A program made the position numbers and the translations under genes. A model generated the notes under the pieces. It was not told where the DNA came from and ran no database searches. It saw only the letters and a list, made by a program, of their open reading frames with translations. 64,000 nt of DNA. Source: Methylibium sp035762065. GTDB lineage: Bacteria; Pseudomonadota; Gammaproteobacteria; Burkholderiales; Burkholderiaceae_C. Location of the stretch: assembly GCF_035762065.1 (NCBI RefSeq), contig NZ_DASTPW010000045.1, positions 33,397 through 97,396 of the forward strand, given 5' to 3'. This document shows, in pieces, positions 44,749 to 51,909 of this stretch (position 1 is its first letter; each line of letters opens with the position of its first letter).

Positions 44749-45752
44749 ACGCGCTGACCGATCGCCTGCGCCGCGCCGGCCTCGCCGGCCCGCGCGGCGG
44801 GCTGCTGCTGGCGGCGGTGGCGATCGCGCTGTGCTTCCTGCGGCCGAGCGTGCCGGCCACCGCCACCGAGCAGGACCTGCTGTTCATGATCGACGTGACG
44901 CAGAGCATGGAAGTCGCCGACGTGCGCCAGGGCGACGCGCCACCGATCACCCGCAGCCGCGCCGCGCACGAGGCGATCGCTGCGGCGCTGCGTCGGCTGC
45001 CGTGCGGCAGCCGCATCGGCTTCGGCCTGTTCACCGAGTACCGCTCGTTCCTGCTGCTGCGGCCGGTGGAGCTGTGCGAGAACCAGCGCGAGCTGATCGC
45101 GATGCTCGGCCGCATCGACACGCAGATGGCCTGGAACGGCAACAGCGAAATCGCCAAGGGGCTGTACAGCGGGCTCAAGACCGCGAGGGCGCTGCCCGAC
45201 AAGCCGGCGCTCGTGTTCGTGACCGACGGGCACGAGGCGCCGCCGGTCAACCCGCGCTTCCGGCCCGACGAGGACGGCGCGGCGCGCGCGGTGCCGGGGC
45301 TGATCGTCGGCGTGGGCGGCATGACGCCGGCGCGGATCCCGAAGCTCGACCCGGAGGGCCGTGCTTACGGCTGGTGGGGCGCCGACGAGGTGCTGCAGGT
45401 CGATCCGCGCAGCCTCGGCCGCGGCGGCAGCGTGAAGGGCGAGCAGATGGTCGACGACGGCGCGGGCGAGGAAGCGCCGATGCTGGGCGCGACGCCCGGC
45501 AGCGAGCACCTCTCGTCGTTGCGCGAGCCCTACCTGAAGCTGCTGGCCGGCGAGACGGGGCTCGGCTACCACCGGCTCGTCGATGCGGATCGGCTGCTCG
45601 ACGCGCTTTCGGATCCCGCATTGGCGCGTCGCGTCGAAGCGCGCGCGGATCTGCGCTGGGTGCTCGCGCTGGTTGCGCTGGCGGCCTTGGTCGCGGTCTA
45701 TCGGCCGGCAACCTGGCGAAGGCCGCGCGCCCGTTCGCGCCTCACGACGTGA
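44745..45752 (+). CDS. mxaL: vWA-domain membrane protein MxaL
   Basis: A 335-residue protein with an N-terminal helix (GGLLLAAVAIALCFLRP), a vWA domain with MIDAS DVTQSMEVADV and LVFVTDGHEAPPVNPRF, and a C-terminal helix (LALVALAALVAVYRP). It matches MxaL, the last of the mxaRSACKL set. The start is GTG, overlapping the mini-ORF stop. The first MIDAS serine is replaced by Thr (DVTQS), usually tolerated. No mxaD or mxaF/J/G/I follows. Confidence 0.82.
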   Translation: MNALTDRLRRAGLAGPRGGLLLAAVAIALCFLRPSVPATATEQDLLFMIDVTQSMEVADVRQGDAPPITRSRAAHEAIAAALRRLPCGSRIGFGLFTEYRSFLLLRPVELCENQRELIAMLGRIDTQMAWNGNSEIAKGLYSGLKTARALPDKPALVFVTDGHEAPPVNPRFRPDEDGAARAVPGLIVGVGGMTPARIPKLDPEGRAYGWWGADEVLQVDPRSLGRGGSVKGEQMVDDGAGEEAPMLGATPGSEHLSSLREPYLKLLAGETGLGYHRLVDADRLLDALSDPALARRVEARADLRWVLALVALAALVAVYRPATWRRPRARSRLTT

Positions 45753-45869
45753 AACGGGGCTGCGGCGATGCGAAAGCATTGCCGGCATGACGCTGCCGGC
45801 GCGCGACATTCGTGGCGACTTGCGGCAATCGGCTGCCGGAAGCCTTGTCAGCGTGCGGGGTAACCTGTA

Positions 45870-45892
45870 GTCTTCTATAAGACATAAGTCTT
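45870..45892. promoter_or_regulatory. Triple GTCTT/AAGAC half-site in the aceA promoter
   Basis: GTCTT-CTAT-AAGAC-ATAA-GTCTT gives three alternating half-sites at 9-bp spacing, forming two overlapping palindromes. TATAAG inside it resembles a -10 element and the aceA start lies 45 bases downstream, so it could be an operator overlapping the promoter. Which regulator binds is unknown; GntR-type regulators of acetate and propionate metabolism use comparable palindromes. Confidence 0.5.
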
Positions 45893-45937
45893 GGCGCTTC
45901 CGGCGCCGCAGTCCTCTTCATCACTTCGGAGCCCCGC

Positions 45938-47254
45938 ATGAGCCAAGCCACCCGTGAACAGCAGATCGCCGCCCTCGAGAAGGACTGGGCCGAGAACCCG
46001 CGCTGGAAGGGCGTGAAGCGCGGCTACAGCGCCGCCGACGTGGTGCGCCTGCGCGGCAGCGTGCAGATCGAGCACACGCTCGCCAAGCGCGGCGCCGAGA
46101 AGCTGTGGGCGCAGTGCAATGGCGCCTCGAAGAAGGGCTACGTCAACGCCTTCGGTGCGATCACCGCGGGCCAGGCGATGCAGCAGGCGAAGGCCGGCGT
46201 CGAGGCGGTGTACCTCTCGGGCTGGCAGGTCGCGGCCGACGGCAACACGAGCGAGACGATGTACCCGGACCAGTCGCTCTACGCCTACGACTCGGTGCCG
46301 ACGATGGTCCGCCGCATCAACAACAGCTTCAAGCGGGCCGACGAAATCCAGTGGTCGCGCGGCGTCGGGGCTGGCGACAAGGAGTTCATCGACTACTTCC
46401 TGCCAATCGTGGCCGATGCCGAAGCCGGCTTCGGCGGCGTGCTGAACGCCTTCGAGCTGATGAAGAACATGATCGCCGCGGGCGCCGCGGGCGTGCACTT
46501 CGAGGACCAGCTCGCGGCCGTCAAGAAGTGCGGCCACATGGGCGGCAAGGTGCTGGTGCCGACGCAGGAGGCCTGCGAGAAGCTGATCGCCGCGCGCTTC
46601 GCGGCCGATGTGATGGGCGTGCCGACCATCGTGCTGGCGCGCACCGACGCTGAAGCCGCGAACCTGCTGACCAGCGACCACGACGCGAACGACAAGCCGT
46701 TCCTCACCGGGGAGCGCACGCAGGAGGGCTTCTACCGCGTGAAGAACGGGCTCGAGCAGGCCATCAGCCGCGGCGTCGCCTACGCCGCCTACGCCGATCT
46801 CGTGTGGTGCGAAACCGGCACACCCGACCTCGGCTTCGCCCGCGAATTCGCGCAGGCGGTGCGCGCCAAGCATCCGGGCAAGCTGCTCTCGTACAACTGC
46901 TCGCCGTCGTTCAACTGGAAGAAGAACCTTGACGACAAGCAGATCGCGTCCTTCCAGGACGAGCTGTCGGCGCTGGGCTACAAGTACCAGTTCATCACGC
47001 TCGCGGGCATCCACATCAACTGGTTCAATACCTTCCAGTTCGCCCACGCCTACGCGCGCGGCGAAGGCATGAAGCACTACGTGAACATGGTCCAGGAGCC
47101 CGAGTTCAAGGCACGCGAGCAGGGCTACACCTTCGTGTCGCACCAGCAGGAAGTCGGCGCCGGCTATTTCGACGACGTGACCACCGTGATCCAGGGCGGC
47201 TCGTCGAGCGTCAAGGCCCTGACCGGCTCCACCGAGGAAGAGCAGTTCCACTGA
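45938..47254 (+). CDS. aceA: Isocitrate lyase
   Basis: A 438-residue glyoxylate-cycle enzyme that splits isocitrate into glyoxylate and succinate in the cytosol. The catalytic loop KKCGHMGGKVLVPT with the active Cys is intact, as are VEAVYLSGWQVAADGN, AGAAGVHFEDQLA and YNCSPSFNWKKNL. The length is typical. It stands alone behind its own promoter; no malate synthase is next to it. It fits growth on C2 compounds or fatty acids, and, with the neighbouring mxa genes, possibly on alcohols. Confidence 0.97.
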   Translation: MSQATREQQIAALEKDWAENPRWKGVKRGYSAADVVRLRGSVQIEHTLAKRGAEKLWAQCNGASKKGYVNAFGAITAGQAMQQAKAGVEAVYLSGWQVAADGNTSETMYPDQSLYAYDSVPTMVRRINNSFKRADEIQWSRGVGAGDKEFIDYFLPIVADAEAGFGGVLNAFELMKNMIAAGAAGVHFEDQLAAVKKCGHMGGKVLVPTQEACEKLIAARFAADVMGVPTIVLARTDAEAANLLTSDHDANDKPFLTGERTQEGFYRVKNGLEQAISRGVAYAAYADLVWCETGTPDLGFAREFAQAVRAKHPGKLLSYNCSPSFNWKKNLDDKQIASFQDELSALGYKYQFITLAGIHINWFNTFQFAHAYARGEGMKHYVNMVQEPEFKAREQGYTFVSHQQEVGAGYFDDVTTVIQGGSSSVKALTGSTEEEQFH

Positions 47255-47333
47255 GACGGCGACGGGAGCGGGGCCGCGCCTAGAATCGCGGCCTCTTTTC
47301 CATCCACGAGAAGACAGAAAGGCAGCACGGGTT

Positions 47334-47387
47334 ATGACACCGCGAACTACGACGATCGCCGACCTGCATCGCTCGACCGCGGCCTGA
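47334..47387 (+). CDS. Threonine-rich leader peptide of thrS
   Basis: A 17-residue open frame, MTPRTTTIADLHRSTAA, with five threonine codons (positions 2, 5, 6, 7 and 15, three in a row). It ends 20 bases before a strong intrinsic terminator that precedes thrS. This is the arrangement of ribosome-mediated attenuation: stalling at Thr codons when charged tRNA-Thr is scarce would favour thrS expression. A CCGCGG segment at 47377-47382 over its end could pair with the terminator's 5' arm as antiterminator. The ribosome site is weak (AAAGG about 12 bases upstream). Confidence 0.7.
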   Translation: MTPRTTTIADLHRSTAA

Positions 47388-47407
47388 GCCCGTTCTGCTC
47401 ATCTTCA

Positions 47408-47436
47408 AGCGCGGTCGTCACCGCGCTTTTTGTTTT
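47408..47436 (+). terminator. Attenuator terminator before thrS
   Basis: AGCGCGG-TCGTCA-CCGCGCT forms a perfect 7-bp GC-rich stem, followed directly by TTTTTGTTTT. It lies between the Thr-rich leader peptide and the thrS start, 12 bases before the ATG, so it must be read through for thrS expression. Confidence 0.85.
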
Positions 47437-47448
47437 CTCGAGGTGCCC

Positions 47449-49368
47449 ATGATTTCGATCCAGCTTCCCGACGGCTCCAAACGCGAGTACCCCGGCCCCG
47501 TGACGGTGGCCGAGGTGGCCGCGTCGATCGGCAGCGGCCTGGCGAAGGCCGCGCTCGGCGGTCGCATCGGGGTGGGCAGCGAGGCGAAGCTCGTCGACAC
47601 GAGCTACCGCATCGAGCAGGACGTGCCGCTCTCGATCGTCACCGAGAAGGACCCGGACGGCCTCGAACTCATCCGCCACTCGACCGCGCATCTGCTGGCC
47701 TATGCGGTCAAGCAGTTGTTCCCCGACGCTCAGGTGACGATCGGGCCGACCATCGAGAACGGCTTCTTCTACGACTTTTCCTACAAGCGCCCTTTCACGC
47801 CGGAGGACCTCGCGGCGATCGAGCAGCGGATGACGGAGCTCGCGAAGAAGGACGAGAAAGTCGAGCGCCGCGTGCTGCCGCGCGACGAGGCCGTGGCGCA
47901 CTTCAAGGCGCAGGGCGAGCTGTACAAGGCCGAGATCATCGCGAGCATTCCGGCCGGCGAGGACGTCTCGCTCTACCGCGAAGGCGGCTTCGAAGACCTC
48001 TGCCGCGGCCCGCATGTGCCGAGCACCGGCAAGCTCAAGCACTTCAAGCTGATGAAGGTGGCCGGCGCCTACTGGCGCGGCGACCATCGCAACGAGATGC
48101 TCCAGCGCATCTACGGCACGGCCTGGGGCACGAAGGAGGATTTGCAGGCTTACCTGCATCGCCTCGAGGAAGCCGAGAAGCGCGACCACCGCAAGCTCGG
48201 CCGCGAACTGGACCTGTTCCACCTCGACGAGCACTCGCCCGGCACGGTGTTCTGGCATCCGCGCGGCTGGGCGCTGTGGCAGCAGGTCGAGCAGTACATG
48301 CGCGCGGTCTACCGCGACAACGGCTACCTGGAAGTGAAGGGGCCGCAGATCCTCGACAAGAGCCTCTGGGAGAAGACGGGCCACTGGGACAAGTACCGCG
48401 AGAACATGTTCACGACGGAATCGGAGAAGCGCGACTACGCGCTCAAGCCGATGAACTGCCCCGGCCACATCCTCATCTTCAAGCAGGGCATCAAGAGTTA
48501 TCGCGACCTGCCGCTGCGCTACGGCGAGTTCGGCCAGTGCCACCGCAACGAGCCGACCGGCGGGCTGCACGGCATCATGCGGGTGCGCGCCTTCACGCAG
48601 GACGACGGGCACATCTTCTGCACGGAAGACCAGATCCTCGACGAGTGCGTGGCCTACACGGCGCTGCTGCAGAAGGTCTACGCGGACTTCGGCTTCAAGG
48701 ACATCGTCTACAAGGTCGCAACGAGACCCGAGGCCCGCATCGGCTCCGACGCGAGCTGGGACAAGGCCGAACACGCCCTGATGGAAAGCCTGCGCCGCTC
48801 GGACTGCGAGTTCGTTGTCGCCCCCGGCGACGGCGCCTTCTACGGCCCGAAGATCGAATACACGCTGAAGGACGCGATCGGCCGCGAATGGCAGTGCGGC
48901 ACGATGCAGGTCGATTTCTCTATGCCGGAGCGGCTGGGCGCCGAGTACGTCGCCGAAACGAGCGAGCGCAGGACCCCGGTGATGCTGCATCGGGCGATCG
49001 TCGGCAGCTTCGAGCGCTTCATCGGCATCCTGATCGAGCAACACGCCGGCGCCTTGCCGGCCTGGCTGGCGCCGGTGCAGGTGGCGGTGCTCAACATCAC
49101 CGACGCCCAGGCGGAATACGCCGCGAAGGTGGCGAAAACGCTGCGCCAGCAAGGCGTTAGGGTCGCTCTCGACGGACGCAACGAAAAGATCACCTATAAA
49201 ATCCGAGAGCAATCTGTGCAGAAGCTGCCGTACATCCTGATCGTGGGCGACAAGGAAAAGGCAGCCAACGCGGTTGCGGTGCGCGCCAGGGGGAATCGTG
49301 ACCTCGGTGTGATGCCCCTCGAAGACTTCTCCCGCCAGCTCGCCAGCGACGTCGGCCTCAAGGCCTGA
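47449..49368 (+). CDS. thrS: Threonyl-tRNA synthetase
   Basis: A 639-residue class II synthetase: N-terminal TGS domain (MISIQLPDGSKREY...), editing domain with the HSTAHLLAYAVKQLF zinc/editing motif, catalytic core with NCPGHILIF, CHRNEPTGGLHGIMRVRAFTQDD (motif 2) and LHRAIVGSFERFIGILIEQ (motif 3), then an anticodon-binding domain. Start: the ATG with GAGGT five bases upstream; a GTG two codons earlier is less likely. It is controlled by the leader peptide and attenuator upstream and followed by a terminator-like hairpin before infC. Confidence 0.98.
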   Translation: MISIQLPDGSKREYPGPVTVAEVAASIGSGLAKAALGGRIGVGSEAKLVDTSYRIEQDVPLSIVTEKDPDGLELIRHSTAHLLAYAVKQLFPDAQVTIGPTIENGFFYDFSYKRPFTPEDLAAIEQRMTELAKKDEKVERRVLPRDEAVAHFKAQGELYKAEIIASIPAGEDVSLYREGGFEDLCRGPHVPSTGKLKHFKLMKVAGAYWRGDHRNEMLQRIYGTAWGTKEDLQAYLHRLEEAEKRDHRKLGRELDLFHLDEHSPGTVFWHPRGWALWQQVEQYMRAVYRDNGYLEVKGPQILDKSLWEKTGHWDKYRENMFTTESEKRDYALKPMNCPGHILIFKQGIKSYRDLPLRYGEFGQCHRNEPTGGLHGIMRVRAFTQDDGHIFCTEDQILDECVAYTALLQKVYADFGFKDIVYKVATRPEARIGSDASWDKAEHALMESLRRSDCEFVVAPGDGAFYGPKIEYTLKDAIGREWQCGTMQVDFSMPERLGAEYVAETSERRTPVMLHRAIVGSFERFIGILIEQHAGALPAWLAPVQVAVLNITDAQAEYAAKVAKTLRQQGVRVALDGRNEKITYKIREQSVQKLPYILIVGDKEKAANAVAVRARGNRDLGVMPLEDFSRQLASDVGLKA

Positions 49369-49387
49369 CGAGGCTGGCGAGTTTTTT
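49339..49387 (+). terminator. Terminator or attenuator at the thrS-infC junction
   Basis: CTCGCCAGC (49339-49347) in the last thrS codons pairs with GCTGGCGAG (49373-49381), with a smaller GGCC-type pairing inside, and six T follow. The stem starts inside the thrS coding region, so ribosomes finishing thrS would disturb it, which could couple read-through into infC to thrS translation. Confidence 0.7.
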
Positions 49388-49463
49388 GCCGTCGGCGGGT
49401 GCTGGCTCCAGGGCGCGCGTGTGTTGAACGAGCGAGGCCGCAAGGCCCGGAAGGACGCAAACC

Positions 49464-50015
49464 ATCGCTAATTTCTTTGACCGTCGAACTCGGAACGACG
49501 AACGCAAGCACCGGCTGAACCGGGAAATCATGGCTCCGGAGGTGCGCCTGAACGGCCCCGAGAACGAGCCCCTCGGAGTGGTCAGCATTCAAGAGGCACT
49601 GCGCCTCGCCGGTGAGTACGACGTCGATCTGGTCGAGATCGCTGCCACGGCGGATCCGCCGGTGTGCCGCCTCGTGGACTACGGCAGGTTCAAGTACGGC
49701 GAACAGAAGAAGGCCGCCGAACAGAAGGCCAAGCAGCACGTCATCGACATCAAGGAAGTCAAGTTCCGCCCGGGCACCGACGAAGGCGACTACACGATCA
49801 AGATGCGCAACCTGCGTCGTTTCCTCGAGGAGGGCGACAAGGGCAAGGTCACCTTGCGCTACCGCGGCCGGGAGATCACCCACCAGGACATCGGCATGCG
49901 CTTGCTGGAGCGCATCCGCGACGAATTGGCCGACGTGTCCGTGGTGGAGAACATGCCGAAGCTCGAAGGGCGCCAGATGATCATGGTGCTCGGGCCGAAG
50001 CGGAAGAAACAGTGA
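49464..50015 (+). CDS. infC: Translation initiation factor IF-3, AUC start
   Basis: A 183-residue IF-3. The conserved N-terminal part FFDRRTRNDERKHRLNREIMAPEVRLNGPEN reads in frame only from upstream of the first ATG, and the frame contains no ATG, GTG or TTG between the upstream stop and that region. The only sensible start is an ATC codon, with GGAAGGA seven bases before it. IF-3 genes famously use rare starts (AUU in E. coli) so that IF-3 limits its own translation. The C-terminal domain (DYTIKMRNLRRFLEEGDKGKVTLRYRGREITH) is complete. The first in-frame ATG, 22 codons later, would remove conserved residues. Confidence 0.93.
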   Translation: MANFFDRRTRNDERKHRLNREIMAPEVRLNGPENEPLGVVSIQEALRLAGEYDVDLVEIAATADPPVCRLVDYGRFKYGEQKKAAEQKAKQHVIDIKEVKFRPGTDEGDYTIKMRNLRRFLEEGDKGKVTLRYRGREITHQDIGMRLLERIRDELADVSVVENMPKLEGRQMIMVLGPKRKKQ

Positions 50016-50147
50016 AGCCTGAGCAGTAGACGATTCGAGTTCGACGTTGTGCCGGTGGGTCGCCGGCACGGCGAACAAGTCCCCGTCAGGCCCCAAGCTC
50101 GCGAGCGGTTCGCGACGCCTTCCGGGAACAACGCAGAAGGAGCAGTC

Positions 50148-50351
50148 ATGCCCAAGATGAAGACCAAGAAGAGCGCTGCGAAGCGCTTCCGTGTTCGCCC
50201 CGGTGGCACGGTCAAGCGGGGCCAAGCGTTCAAGCGCCACATCCTTACCAAGAAGAGCACCAAGAACAAGCGCCACCTGCGTGGCACGGCGACGGTGCAC
50301 GAGACCAACATGGGCCACATGGCCCAGATGCTGCCGTTCGCGGGCCTGTGA
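50148..50351 (+). CDS. rpmI: Ribosomal protein L35
   Basis: A 67-residue basic protein with the full L35 pattern MPKMKTKKSAAKRFRVRPGG and HILTKKSTKNKRHLRGTATV. It sits in the usual place after infC and before rplT with an AAGGAG ribosome site. Family average is about 65 residues. Confidence 0.97.
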   Translation: MPKMKTKKSAAKRFRVRPGGTVKRGQAFKRHILTKKSTKNKRHLRGTATVHETNMGHMAQMLPFAGL

Positions 50352-50394
50352 GCCGGCGCGCGCGTCTCCACTCATCTTGTTGAAGGAATAAGCC

Positions 50395-50751
50395 ATGCCA
50401 CGCGTCAAACGCGGCGTTACCGCCCGCGCTCGTCACAAGAAGGTCCTTGAACTCGCGAAGGGTTATCGGGGCCGTCGCAAGAACGTCTACCGCATTGCCA
50501 AGCAAGCGGTCATGAAGGCGGGCCAGTACGCCTACCGTGATCGCCGCAACCGCAAGCGCGTGTTCCGTCGCCTGTGGATCGCCCGCATCAACGCGGCGGC
50601 GCGCAGCCACGGCGTCACGTACAGCCGCTTCATGGCGGGCGTCAAGAAGGCGGCGATCGCTATCGACCGCAAGATGCTCGCCGACATGGCGGTGAACGAT
50701 CCGGCCGCGTTCGGCAGCATCGTCGAGAAGGCGAAGGCCAGCCTGGCTTGA
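50395..50751 (+). CDS. rplT: Ribosomal protein L20
   Basis: A 118-residue protein with MPRVKRGVTARARHKKVLELAKGYRGRRKNVYRIAKQAVMKAGQYAYRDRRNRKR, the standard L20 N-terminus. It binds 23S rRNA early in 50S assembly and in many bacteria represses its own operon; the 130-base infC-rpmI gap could hold such a site, though none was recognised. The ribosome site is GAAGGAATA. Confidence 0.97.
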   Translation: MPRVKRGVTARARHKKVLELAKGYRGRRKNVYRIAKQAVMKAGQYAYRDRRNRKRVFRRLWIARINAAARSHGVTYSRFMAGVKKAAIAIDRKMLADMAVNDPAAFGSIVEKAKASLA

Positions 50752-50762
50752 TCGACCGTCGG

Positions 50763-50834
50763 GCAGGCGCCGCGGCGCCTGCTGCATCGATCCAGCGATC
50801 GAAGGCCGTCACCCTCGGGGGCGGCCTTTTTTTC
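50763..50834 (+). terminator. Hairpin pair between rplT and pheS
   Basis: First a perfect GCAGGCGC-CGCG-GCGCCTGC hairpin (50763-50782), then AAGGCCG (50802-50808) pairing with CGGCCTT (50822-50828) followed by a T-rich run. The second is a good intrinsic terminator or attenuator for pheST. No phenylalanine-rich leader peptide was found in front of it, so control may differ from the classic E. coli pheST attenuator. Confidence 0.75.
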
Positions 50835-50859
50835 TTTACTCCGACCCGTGCACCAGTCC

Positions 50860-51894
50860 ATGGACCTCGTCGTTTCCGCACGCGCAGCCTTTGCCGCCGC
50901 GTCGACCGCCGCCGAACTGGAGAATGCCAAAGCGCGCTTTCTCGGCAAGGCCGGTGCCGTCACCGAGCTGATGAAGGAGCTCGCCGGCCTGCCGGTCGAG
51001 CAGAAGAAGACGCGCGGCGCGGAGATCAACCGGCTGAAGCAGGCGATCGAAGCCGAGCTTCAAGCGCGCCGCGCGGCGCTGGCCGAAGCCGAACTGAAAG
51101 CGCAACTGAAGGCCGAGGCGCTCGACGTCACGCTGCCCGGCCGTCGCCCTGCCGCCAACGGCAGCCTGCATCCGATCGGCCGTGCGATGGAGCGCATCGA
51201 GGCGATCTTCGGCTCGATGGGCTTCGACGTCGCCGACGGCCCCGAGATCGAGACCGACTGGTACAGCTTCACCGCGCTGAACAACCCCGAGAACCATCCC
51301 GCGCGCTCGATGCAGGACACCTTCTACGTCGACGTGAACGACGCCGAAGGCCGGCCCCTGAACCTGCGGCCGCACACCTCGCCGATGCAGATCCGCTACG
51401 CGCAGGCGCATGCGCGCAAGTACGCCGGGCAGGCGTCGATGCCGGAGATCCGCGTGATCGCGCCGGGCCGCACCTACCGCGTGGACAGCGACGCGACGCA
51501 CTCGCCGATGTTTCATCAGGTCGAGGGCCTGTGGGTCGGCGAGAACATCAGCTTCAAGGACCTGAAGGCCGTCTACTTGCGCTTCGTGCAGGCCTTCTTC
51601 GAGACCGACGATCTCAAGCTGCGGTTTCGCCCCAGCTACTTCCCGTTCACCGAACCCAGCGCCGAGATCGACATGATGTTCGGCAGCGGCCCGCTGCAAG
51701 GCCGCTGGCTGGAGGTGTCCGGCTCGGGGCAGGTGCATCCGCAGGTGATCCGCAACATGGGTCTCGATGCCGAGCGCTACATCGGCTTCGCCTTCGGCTC
51801 GGGCATCGACCGGCTCGCGATGCTTCGCTACGGCGTCGGCGACCTGCGCCTGTTCTTCGAAGGCGACTTGCGCTTCCTTTCCCAATTCCGCTGA
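50860..51894 (+). CDS. pheS: Phenylalanyl-tRNA synthetase alpha subunit
   Basis: A 344-residue class II alpha subunit: N-terminal coiled coil (about 1-85), then catalytic motifs including HPIGRAMERIEAIFGSMGF, RPHTSPMQIRYA, RTYRVDSDATHSPMFHQVEGLWV and GFAFGSGIDRLAMLRYGVGDLR. The ATG giving MDLVVSARAAF is preferred; a GTG four codons earlier is an alternative. It forms an alpha2beta2 complex with PheT. Confidence 0.97.
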   Translation: MDLVVSARAAFAAASTAAELENAKARFLGKAGAVTELMKELAGLPVEQKKTRGAEINRLKQAIEAELQARRAALAEAELKAQLKAEALDVTLPGRRPAANGSLHPIGRAMERIEAIFGSMGFDVADGPEIETDWYSFTALNNPENHPARSMQDTFYVDVNDAEGRPLNLRPHTSPMQIRYAQAHARKYAGQASMPEIRVIAPGRTYRVDSDATHSPMFHQVEGLWVGENISFKDLKAVYLRFVQAFFETDDLKLRFRPSYFPFTEPSAEIDMMFGSGPLQGRWLEVSGSGQVHPQVIRNMGLDAERYIGFAFGSGIDRLAMLRYGVGDLRLFFEGDLRFLSQFR

Positions 51895-51909
51895 GCACCC
51901 GACGCGACC

